Assembly: GCA_003194525.1 (NCBI GenBank)
Contig: NBIV01000117.1
Span: 124,001-188,000, forward strand
DNA length: 64,000 bases
Direction: 5' to 3'
From: Gracilariopsis chorda
Lineage: Eukaryota; Rhodophyta; Florideophyceae; Gracilariales; Gracilariaceae
In this document: positions 55,407 to 64,000 of the stretch, in pieces
Numbering within the stretch: the stretch's first letter is position 1
Layout: every line of letters starts with the position of its first letter
Translations under genes and position numbers: made by a program
Notes under the pieces: model-generated
Seen by the model: the letters and a program-made list of their open reading frames with translations, nothing else
The model's database searches: none
Told to the model about the DNA's origin: nothing

Positions 55407-56430
55407 GCTGAACGTTCTCCTCAGGTTGGTGGGGAGTGCGGGTGTGTTGTGCTATTATGTGGTTGTGGTATATTTTCTGCATGTGTGTTGATGTGTATTC
55501 TTTGGCTTTATCAATTCTAAAGTCCGATAGAAGGTGATTCATGCGTTGTTGGATGTGATGCAGTGTGGTATCAACGTAGATGGGGATGCGTTTCCGGTCT
55601 TTGAGAAAGTGAACGAATGCAAATTTGCTGGCTGCGCATATAACGATGAGAATATGATTGTTTCTTCGAGTAGAAATTGGCTTGATGGGTCCATACGTGT
55701 CTGAGCTGACATATGCGCCAACGTTGTAGTTGTGAGTGGTACGCTTATGGGGTGCGGGATGTAGTTGGGCGTCATGGCATGCAGTACAGATGTGACGGGG
55801 GCTGGTTGGTAGTGATACCGGCATTGTGGGGATGAGTTTGTGTTTGGCTGTGAGGGCCAGTTTGGCTGGATGTGCATGGTTGAGCTTGATGTGCTGTTGT
55901 TGTGTTTGGAGTTTAATGTTGGATCTGCAGTGTCTTGGAACGGGGTTGTGAAGTGTACTGAGATGGACTGGGCTGTTTTGGATGGGTTGGATGGAGGTAA
56001 CAGGAGGGGTTGAGGGGGAATTGGAGGTGCTTGGAGATGAAGTTGGGGGCTGGGAAGCTGGGTTGTATTTGTTGTGATCTCTAGGATTACGCGGTTTTCA
56101 TCGTGCTGTATATGTCGACGTGTGGGTCACTGTGTTGCCCTTGAGTTTATATTGATTTTACTTCTATTTGGCTGTGGCAATGACCTTTTCTGGTAGCTTT
56201 CTGGTTTTGAAGATATGGGAAAGGTTACTGGTAAAGATTATGAGTCCGTATCGTGAAGCTAGGTGATGAACGGAGAGGAGATTGTGGTAGAGGTGTTCAT
56301 TGGCAACGGCGTATGTGCGAATGCTACGCTTATTGTTGTGCGGTTTTATTGTCAGCAGTCCATGGTGTGTGCACGTGGTTTTTTGTTCGGTGGCAGTATG
56401 CGTTAGTGTATGTGTTCTTAATTTGTGCAT
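55407..56430 (-). pseudogene. Copia protease-end/integrase fragment
   Basis: Minus-strand frames show NLLSVHHLASRYGLIIF (gag-pre-integrase region, about 56,270), CTACHDAQLHPAPH (zinc-binding part), then SDTYGPIKPISTRRNNHILI (first catalytic Asp) and DFRIDKAKEYTS (second Asp; usual form TDNGGEY). The core ends at HQPEE just before the LTR, so the catalytic Glu and everything after it are lost. Several frame changes. Confidence 0.75.
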
Positions 56431-56474
56431 ATCACTCGTTTGGAGAGTGACATCTGTTGGTATGGCGCCACTGT

Positions 56475-57425
56475 CTAGTACAAACTTACCGGTTGCAGCA
56501 GTATCCGGTTCTGACGCATCATCTGTTGGGAGTGAGGGGGGGGTGGTAGTTCCTGATGAGCGTATGGGGTGGGGTACTTGGGTGCTGTGGGTGGAGTCTG
56601 TAAAGATTCGGAAGGGTTGTGTTGGACGTGGGCCATGTAAGGGTTTTTTGCGGTGGTGTAATTGGCTTGGGTGCGGGGTTGGCGGTTTTTGGGATGTTTT
56701 AGGTCACGGCATTCCATATCCGTCTTAGGGACCGGGATGTGTAAAGAGGTGTGGAATTGACATGGGTTTCCTGTAAACGGCTTGTGGGATCGTGTTGGGT
56801 TGTAGTATCGTGCTTCGTATCGTTGGTATGGTGTGGGACGTCCGTAGTTCCCGATGATTTGCGGTGTGGTTGGACTGCTCGATGCTCCCGGGTTCAACAT
56901 CTGTGTGTACCTGTATAGTTCTTTGAACTTCCGTGTGAAGTCCTTTATGTCGGTGAGCTTTAGAACCTGAAAGTGGAACACTATATTTCATAGTGTGTGG
57001 TTGTGTTTTAGTCGTTCAATAAGGACGTCTAAACTACCCAACATCATCTTTAATGTTGGGGTAGCACGCAGCGCGCTTACGTTGCCAGATCTCTTTGTGT
57101 CCCTTGATATAATCGTCGATTTTCGTTTCTGATGTCAACTGTATGCTCTCAGCTTCGGTTTTTAGGAACTGGTGATCAGCCTTGGTGGTTTGGTTCATGT
57201 AGTTCAGGATGCGTGTGACTAGGTCGTGGGGGCTTTAGAGGTTCTGGGACCAGGATTTGGCCTTAGATGTCCCCTGGAACACTGCTGAGTATAGCCGTGG
57301 TGTTTAGGTTTTTCTGCTGCGGGAATTGTTCCAGTTCGGGTTGGTCTAGGGGAAATGTTCCGTTTGAAGTGAGGTGGTGTGTAGCTTGAAGTGTTTGGGC
57401 GTGATTTTTGATGGAGAAATACCAC
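56475..57425 (-). pseudogene. Copia gag fragment
   Basis: The minus-strand frame 56981-56475 has LKLTDIKDFTRKFKELYRY, a Pro/Tyr/Arg-rich region (YGRPTPYQRYEARYYNP) and a possible degenerate zinc site (CQFHTSLHI...MECRDLKHP). A short piece at 57425-57219 may be the gag start. The position just inside the 5' LTR fits gag. The ORFs are broken. Confidence 0.5.
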
Positions 57426-57711
57426 GGTGCATAATTGGCTTAGTTTAGCCTAGATAGTGCGAGGTAGGTGGCGGAAGGAGCTGGTTCCATGATGGTTTTA
57501 GGTTCTGTAGTGTCTTTGGCTTGGTGTGTGTCGTTCACTTCAGTCATGGCATTGTTGTATAGTTCGTTTGGATTTCAGGGGTTTCGCGGGTTTGCTCGCT
57601 CTGGACGCGACGCGCTAGTCTGTTGTATGCGTCCGTTTTGAGGGGTTTTGATGTAGGAACTGAGGTGGAGAGGGTGGGTCACAAGTTTTGTGCGGCGCTG
57701 GGGTCATAAAC

Positions 57712-57802
57712 TGTGAGAGGAAGACTCTAACTCCCTTGGCTTACTGTGTGAGCTCGCACATCTAGCTCTTATGCACGTTTTGTACTGTAAAGCTGATTGA
57801 CA
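57712..57802 (-). repeat. 5' LTR (91 bp) of the short-LTR copia element
   Basis: Starts TGTGAGAGGAAGA and ends GATTGACA, followed by CAGCA (57803-57807). Confidence 0.8.
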
Positions 57803-57807
57803 CAGCA

Positions 57808-60751
57808 TGCAGTGTTGCAAGCAGCGTAGAACGGTGTTACATGTGGCGATGCAAAGCCCGCAGACGCAAATAGCGCTAAAACATTGCAAACGCACAACGC
57901 TACGCGCGATAACCCCGTGCCCTTCATTTTAGGCGATTAGGGAGGGAAGACTGCCTCAAGTCCCCGTGCGCAGCTCGCTCAGGAGCTGCATGTAGAAAAG
58001 TGTTTAGGCATCTGCTCTTTTGTCTATGAATGTACTATTGCGTACAAATACCTGTAAGAATGGCAAGGTAGCCCCAACCTAGAACCATGTAAATTAATTC
58101 ATGCAAACGCTAATCATCCTTCGCAGGACGTGACAGATTTACACCATTTGAGCGCTCTTAGGACAACACATTACCTGCCCGTCAAGTGCAGTATCCTACC
58201 CGTTCCACTGTACTAACTGAGCTGTTGGACTGCAATCTAAAACACAGATTTCATGAACATCTTAGAAGCGTTACGCACAGTTAAAATGTTGAAGGTTTTA
58301 AACTACAAGAACTGCGTACCAAGCCAGAACCACTTCTGACAGTGGTGGTAGGCCCATAAAAGCAACAAGAAGTACCTTTGAGAACATTGGAACGATATCG
58401 AGGTTTTTAGGCATATTGAAGAACAACAGTACGCCCATGCTATGACGTATACGCATTCCAATGCTTTAGTTCTCAGTCAAGCTAGGACAAACAACGTGAG
58501 GATGATGTCGACTCTGCCCATGGTTAAAATTTGTACGATTGAGCCTAATGTTGAGAGGTTTTAGGGGTTTTTTCATTTCCACCGACGCCATTGTCACTTC
58601 CGTTTGCTATGTGGCCCTAAATGGAGCTGCAACTCGTGCCCGATGCGATGATCAACTGCAACATGGGAAGTGAAACGCGCAATGGACCAATTGGTGAGGG
58701 TTTCACATGGGTTGGAGTTGCTGAGTAGTTAGTTTACTGATTAATTTTAATATTTTAGATGGGTAGTGACACCGCGCTATTGTGGTGTGGGGTTTTTAAC
58801 TAGAAACGGTCTCAACGTAAACCACGGAGCAAAATGCACCTGAGCTTGAGCCTTGCTCACTCTTAATGTGACTGCAGCGCTCCCTCACCATGGATGGTTA
58901 AGGACTTTTTATTGGCTCAGCGTGATACCAAATGTTTCTACAGTCAATATCATGGTTTGGCTAAGACTATTCAGGCTTTTATAACCCTTGTGCACCGTAC
59001 TACCAACACTACCAATTCGTTACGTTAAGCGCGCCTTGTTATCTTGCGCCCCTAGGGGTTTCGTGCTGCCACACCCATTCGGTTACCAAACTCCCATCTT
59101 TCAGGTCGAGCTCAAAACCCGCTCCTGCCAAATGTTTTAAGAACAGACTAACCCACTGCTACTTGAAACCGTATTGGCTTTAGGGGTTTTGGCAAAGCAG
59201 TGGCTCTCTTCCAATGCGCCACGCGATGGAGGCGGTATGTATGCCGAGTACGACGGTCTATGGAGATGCGCTCTCAAACCGGCGTGTGTGGGTTTTTGAA
59301 AAGGTTTAGGCTGTGGAATAATGCATTTGATGGACCGAGGGTATTGTCTCTGTGTTTTAGGATGTACCTTCATTGCCTTGAAAGCTGGTTATGATACTAA
59401 CTCCAGAAAACCCGTAGTGCACGTTCATCTGAGAGGGGTAAGAGAATGCATAAACTGGTAACCGTTAAAAAAGCGCCCAGTGCACTTCAAAACAACTTAC
59501 CTGTTAAGTGCAGTAATTTATTTACTATAGTACAGAACCCCGCCTGTTGCATTGCAATGCAGATGCGCGGCTTTAGTAGTATTACAGGCTATGAGTGGTG
59601 TGAATCATTGGTGTTGTGGCGTATACTAAATAAGGCTATTAAAGCCCGAACTCCCCTAGAACAATGTAAAATATTTGTCCTCAAGCAATTGCTGTTGCTA
59701 ATACCCCTTTTCTCTCAGGAAAGCCCCCTAAGGAATTTTTGCGCGAAGGGAGATAATATGTCCTTCTAAATGGAAAGTGCTTGGGTGGGTTTAATGCCGG
59801 TTGAAAGTTCGAAGCAGATGTTAGCACTACCGCACTTTCGGAGAAGAGTCTGCTTTACGTGAGTTTGCATTACTGTGAGTAAAACTATTAACTGAGGTAT
59901 AAATGCGATTTGTTTTTGCAGAGCACTCTACACGAAGTACAATGAAGACCTTGGCATCCGAAATGTGCGTTAGCAGTTCTCACTGCACCTGAGTTTTAGA
60001 CGAAAACCACCCAAGCACTGCATTCAATTTTAGATCCGTGGAAAGCTTGTACAGAAGAATTTCGTTAAAGTCCCTACGCTAAAAACTTTTCTTTGTATAT
60101 TTACTTTTTGGCTTTAGTACAGGGAGTGGGAGTAGACGTTTCGTTTAGAGGGTCGAAGGGGTGAGTTGTAGCGCAAACATATTCCAAATTTCCACCTCCC
60201 CTTCCGAAAGCGTCTCTGTACGCTAACAGCTTAACTATACTGGGTTTTTAAGTACGTGACATTCTCCCAGTCGTTGCAGTACGGCGCTTAAGCAGGCTTT
60301 AGTTTAGTGTTTCGGTCAAGCGTTGAAGACGATCCAGGGGTTTACGTACTCTCAAAGTCCGACCCTGTTACGCACAACATTGCCAAATATCCAACATCCT
60401 ACTTGTAATACAGGGGTTTTTTAAAATCCTGCCCCAAATGAAAGGACACTCTCTGCCATATCTCTTTCCAAAGGCATCCCCAAAGACGATTCAGAGGGTT
60501 TCATAGGGCGCTACAGTCCTGCAATTGATGCGAAATTAATGGATGGAGAAGGGCATATGTCGTTCGATGAGGAAATGCTGTTTTCCGCGCCCTATGATAT
60601 TCAGTTATCATTACAGGGACTGAAAGAAATGTACGTGCTTGAGAATGTGTGCATGTGTGTAGGCATGTATGTGCTTCTATGTACGTGTGTGTCCATTGTA
60701 GAAGTTTTTACGCGTCTGGGCGTGTATGGAGGGGATTGTCGATACTTTCTT
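57808..60751. other. Long non-coding spacer with AGGGGTTT motifs and a dispersed short repeat
   Basis: No frame here shows a domain. AGGGGTTT occurs at 58563, 59054, 59182, 60336 and 60412, all on the plus strand (two more at 57577 and 57641). A short repeat shared with about 55,060-55,115 occurs at 58,140-58,230 and 59,490-59,560; shared words are TTACCTG, AAGTGCAGTA and CTAACTGAGCT. Confidence 0.5.
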
Positions 60752-61362
60752 AGAGCCGAAAAAACGTTGTGTCGTGGTCTTTTTGACATATGACGCACTG
60801 TCCTGCTTGCCCTGAAAACTCCTTCTACTATCCTTAACACGGCCATACCTGTACTTTCTAAAAGTCTTACATAACATTAATGTTTTATCTTTGAATACAC
60901 ATGTTGCGATTTGCGGGTTTCATACCTTCATTTCTCACATAACCACACTCCCTATCTATACATGACTACATAACTTAGGTTGCTATGCATTTTCGTTCAA
61001 TGTGCCTTATGTTACAAGGGGTGAAAGCAGTGGGGAGAAAACCCGATGTGTAACAATGAGTTTTTAACACCATCTCTTAAAATGCATAAAACTTTCATTA
61101 AAGCGTGCAGGCCCGTAAACCTGAGATATGGGATTTATAACCCCCCCCCCCCCAAAACTCCTAACATTCTAATCGCGGTTTAGGCTCGAATCCGTACCTT
61201 ACATATAACATAAAATGTAATCAATTTCGTTTGTCAAACTCTTAAACACACTTTACATAAGTAGAAACATACACCGACTCTAATGTCAAAACCTTCACTT
61301 CTAATTCAAAATTCGTACTATCTGAACTCCAAAATCTACAACAACTATAACAACAAAATCAA

Positions 61363-62300
61363 ATGGTTGGCCTTATCAGATGCATCAAAAACGATTTCCG
61401 AAGTTCAATACTGCGAAGGCGTATGAAACCAGCGCTAATCATGGAAGTGGAAGAATTGGCTCTCTTTTCAATATCAAAATTGCGTTTACGGGCTGGCGTT
61501 GGATTCTCAGTTCTTTATGAAGCGAGATGTAGTGCTTGGCCGACACGACTTTATCCCAGATTCGTACACCGGTCGCATGTTCTGCTGTGTACTAGCAGAT
61601 ATTATCGCCACCAGAATTAACGCCTGGCCTTAATCCAAACGGGAAGATCTCATCTTCATGCAAAACGGCCATATCGCACCTATACTGGAAAAAAACTCGT
61701 GAGCTCTCTTCTCGCACCCGCGTTATGCTTTATATTGGTGTACCAGGCGTACACGAGCTTTTTACCGACGGTCTTACCGATGAAGACCATCAGAGACTCA
61801 CGGTGATGTATGGAAAGTGGGCTCAGCAAGTTAAAAAGCGTCTGGCATATCACAATCTGTCCTGTAGAAATGTTGAAAATGAACAATTTGAAAATTCGTA
61901 TGACAAGAAGACCACCTGGCTCTCTACTTTCAACCTAATCGGAATGTACTACGGCGGCCTAGTCATGAGTGAGGTCGCGAATGACAAAGCAGACGAAGCC
62001 AAGAAAATGATGAACGAGCTTTTTGGGGTCGCCCAGCAGCGCACTTCCGTTTCTCTCGACGTACAAGAATCCGTAGGAAGACTTCTCTCGTACATTCTGA
62101 TGCTTACCACCTTCCCAACCTCTTTTTCAGATACGAATCAAGGAGCCCTTTCTTCCACGAGCATTGCAAACGGGTAATGGCAGAAGGCGAGACAGATCAC
62201 TCACCAATGCAGTCTTTTTACCTGCAAGCTTCATTTCAACAACAGTTAAAGAACGCTATTCCACTGACAAACCTCTGGAACTGCTTCAGCCTTTCCCACA
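61363..62300 (+). pseudogene. NAD(P)-binding Rossmann-type protein, right copy
   Basis: Counterpart of 49285-50191, ATG at 61363 (MVGLIRCIKNDFR). It keeps GSGRIGSLF (GxGxxG) that the left copy has lost, in the frame after a one-base shift near 61,440. A one-base deletion near 61,505 and an extra A near 61,690 shift it again. TAA at about 61,630 stands where the left copy has CAA (Gln). From 61,725 a long open stretch (VHELFTDGLTDEDHQRL, KWAQQVKKRLAYHNLSC, LFGVAQQRTSVSLDV) reaches 62,177 before another break. Damage differs from the left copy, so the two decayed independently after duplication. Confidence 0.6.
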
Positions 62301-62385
62301 GTCCTCAACTAATCACATGATTCGTTCTCTTTTTTAAGAACGCAGTTTAACATAGAAAAGCAGAATGCACAAGTAAAACTTAAAA

Positions 62386-64000
62386 CTACTTTCTTTCGTC
62401 GGTGTCTATGTTCTCTGCTAAAGCCCTACTTAACTCCCTTTCAACCGCACTGACCGGGTCGCCCTCAAGCACAATCACCTTTTCATGTAAATCTCCTAAG
62501 ACCAGGTCTTCTTCTTCTTCATCTCCTACACCACCAGTATCGTCTTCCACACCATACAACCGGGTATCGTCCTCCATAAACTGGGGCTTGAAACCCTCCT
62601 CACGATGTATGGCATCTGGTAGATCGTACCCGTCAGGGCCCATGTACATATGATACCGGAAATGCACGCCATCCATCCTGCTATCTGCTCCCCCGGCCCA
62701 TGCGTGGAACACATCACCACGCCCGACGAATGTGAAGAAAGACGGAACTAACACCTTCCTAAGCACCATCAATCCCGACACATTTCGAAAACTCTTCCCA
62801 TCTGTCACTACGATTTTGTGACTTCCTTCACATACCCATATTGGAAACGGGCACTCCCTGGCATTCATCATGAAATATCCGGGATTTGTTCCTTCTTTCT
62901 TCTCTTCTACAGACAAGCCACGAACGTCTGTGTGTAGAGTCTGCTGCATGCACTGTCAAGTAGTAGCTAACACCCACTCACCAGTTTTGGGGCATACATC
63001 TCCCTGGTTTCCGCTCTTAAGTTGTTACCCACTCACAACGCTGCCATAACTTGACCCACAAGGGCATCCATCATTGCCCTCCGCTTCAGTACCGCGTGTG
63101 TAGTTTGTAGTGGGGTCTTCTTCCAAACCAATGCCGGTGGTAATGAATCGGCCCTCCCCAATCGCATCCTGTTCTATATCACGCTCTGGAAGTCCGCTGT
63201 TGAATACCGAGGTCCACCCCACTCCATTCTCTTAACGGCCGAGATCCGGTTGCTCTGCGTATTTTTGTAGAAAGAAATCCAGTACAGATTCCGCATTATT
63301 TACATCCGTGCTTGTATTTGGGAGCCCTTCAAACATCCTGTCAATAGTGAACCCGGGGAGATTCCAGAACCCCTTTTCCTGCAGTTCTGCAAGCTTCTCC
63401 ACAAAATTCTTCTAAAGCCGGATAGTTACATTCTTCGCAGCCAAGTACAATCGATCGTAAGAACTCAAAATTTCCGTAAAAGCTCCAGCGGCTACAACAA
63501 TATCACCCCCAAGTATATTCCCCTTCATCATCCTTGCCTGTTCATGGCCAAGCATCGCAGCGTGGTAAAACACCGTGTGATGCATGTTCTTGAGGTCAAC
63601 AGGACTCAGAGTTTCACACCACGCCCACATGGAAAGCGAATAAATTGTAACCACGCTCCAACATTCTGCATAGGGTTCTCTGCTTGTTTCCACGCACTGG
63701 GCAACATAATGATGTATCCGCACCACTCCGGAAGTGTGTTCTCAGTATTGAACGGCTCAGTTTGAAGTAGAATAGACGGCCTTGCTGACGGTAGTTCATC
63801 ATGGAATCCTTGAGCTGACCTTTCATTTGTTCCTCTTACGTCCTCGAATTCAACCGATTCGTCTTCCGAGTTCAGGTCCATATCGGATTCTTGAAACCCT
63901 TTCCGGAGCAGCTGGAGCAAGTCTTTTTCTTGAAGAAGTTGAAAAAAACGTCAGGCTCATACGTTCGCAGACGTTGAACTGTTGCAACAGTCAGTATCAC
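62386..64000 (-). pseudogene. 2-oxoglutarate-dioxygenase-like element protein, right copy, 5' part outside the window
   Basis: Counterpart of 47547-49174. Pieces in order on the minus strand: LLQLLRKGFQESDMDLNSED (63,900), NVGAWLQF, LKNMHHTVFYHAAMLGHEQ, a broken middle (63,400-62,960), then QTLHTDVRGLSVEE, PIWVCEGSHKIVV, FVGRGDVFHAWAGG and FRYHMYMGP down to 62386. The HxD pair (His-Thr-Asp) and the distal His in GDVFHA are present, giving the expected iron triad of the oxygenase fold, unlike the left copy. Several frameshifts between 62,960 and 63,600 still break it. It converges on the Rossmann-type gene, as in the left arm. Confidence 0.6.

Larger units (their letters stand above)
55316..57802 (-). 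mobile_element. Non-autonomous Ty1/copia element with very short (91-bp) LTRs
   Basis: Direct repeats 55316-55406 and 57712-57802 both run TGTGAGA...GATTNACA, TG to CA, about 70-75% identical by eye. CAGCA flanks both sides (55311-55315 and 57803-57807). The inside, read on the minus strand, holds gag-like, gag-pre-integrase and integrase pieces but no reverse transcriptase or RNase H, which should follow the integrase. The element is thus deleted and depends on others. Strong LTR divergence shows it is old. Confidence 0.82.
60752..64000 (-). repeat. Right arm of the >3.2-kb inverted repeat, cut by the window end
   Basis: The inverse of 47547-50815. Marker segments: TAGGCTCGAATCCG (61,181) opposite the same phrase in the left arm, and ACACATCGGGTTTTC. 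A run of 14 C at 61,141-61,154 corresponds to a G-rich spot in the left arm. It continues past 64,000. Confidence 0.9.

Noticed and set aside
31877-55411. A non-standard genetic code (TAA/TAG = Gln) in the element genes
   Set aside because: The broken membrane paralogue (51694-52900) has two in-phase TGA codons, several other genes have frameshifts, two TAG codons face Ser (TCG) rather than Gln in the other arm, and the intact membrane protein and its paralogue both stop at matching places with TAG/TAA.
54797-55411. Extension of the 420-residue membrane protein through TAG codons to 55411
   Set aside because: The frame crosses the LTR element border at 55316 and the paralogue ends at the same residue.
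58381-58420. A U6 snRNA
   Set aside because: ATTGGAACGATA matches U6, but nothing on either side does.

Overview
The window comes from a nuclear genome of a eukaryote and is dominated by mobile DNA and decayed genes. The host is probably an alga: it shows a carotenoid-isomerase-like fragment, a UDP-glucose 4,6-dehydratase-like gene, a Yme1-type mitochondrial protease fragment and a Rossmann protein of a plant/algal/stramenopile type. Genes are nearly intron-free, which would fit a red alga, but I cannot fix the lineage from sequence alone. Most reading frames stay recognisable over hundreds of codons but are broken by in-frame stops and single-base shifts, so most entries are pseudogenes. REGION 1 (1-2878): the 3' part of a Ty1/copia pol on the plus strand, broken by two TAA codons, then non-coding DNA. 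REGION 2 (2879-19151): a PIF/Harbinger DNA transposon with 25-bp inverted ends and TAA target duplications. It holds a Myb/SANT-like ORF (plus), a transposase (minus) and, between them, fragments of three host-like genes. A complete chromodomain Ty3/gypsy element (chromovirus, 7315-17641) sits inside the last codons of the transposase, with 561/563-bp LTRs and a TTCTG duplication. The chromovirus also carries a long antisense ORF next to its 3' LTR. REGION 3 (19152-26100): broken genes, namely a DDE transposase, a SAM-dependent methyltransferase, a UDP-glucose 4,6-dehydratase, a carotenoid-isomerase-like piece, a Myb-like DUF6818-type protein and a possible second transposase tail. REGION 4 (26100-31400): about five copies of a 0.5-kb tandem repeat with CAG runs and a 15-bp hairpin, then a Helitron-like N-terminal ORF with a 21-bp minisatellite. 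REGION 5 (about 30.9-50.8 kb): the most unusual block. It has a FANCJ/BRIP1-type Fe-S helicase, a C2H2 / tyrosine-recombinase-like / RecQ protein, and a DNA-methyltransferase-SET fusion, all on the minus strand. A 0.94-kb array of 80-bp palindromes follows, then a large plus-strand gene ending in a 2-oxoglutarate-dioxygenase-like domain and a convergent Rossmann-type gene. The same palindrome recurs in the other spacers of the block. I infer a large, undescribed mobile or virus-like element, now mostly inactive. REGION 6 (50.8-60.7 kb): a spacer with a divergent pair of multi-pass membrane protein genes (one intact, one broken), a 2.5-kb retroelement with only 91-bp LTRs and a CAGCA duplication, and eleven same-strand copies of AGGGGTTT. 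REGION 7 (60.75-64.0 kb): an inverted, diverged copy of the right end of Region 5, running off the window. Both helicases, the methyltransferase-SET protein and the dioxygenase would all act on DNA or chromatin, which fits a self-replicating or recombining element. No capsid, DNA polymerase or intact integrase gene was seen in Region 5. No tRNA, rRNA or CRISPR was found.
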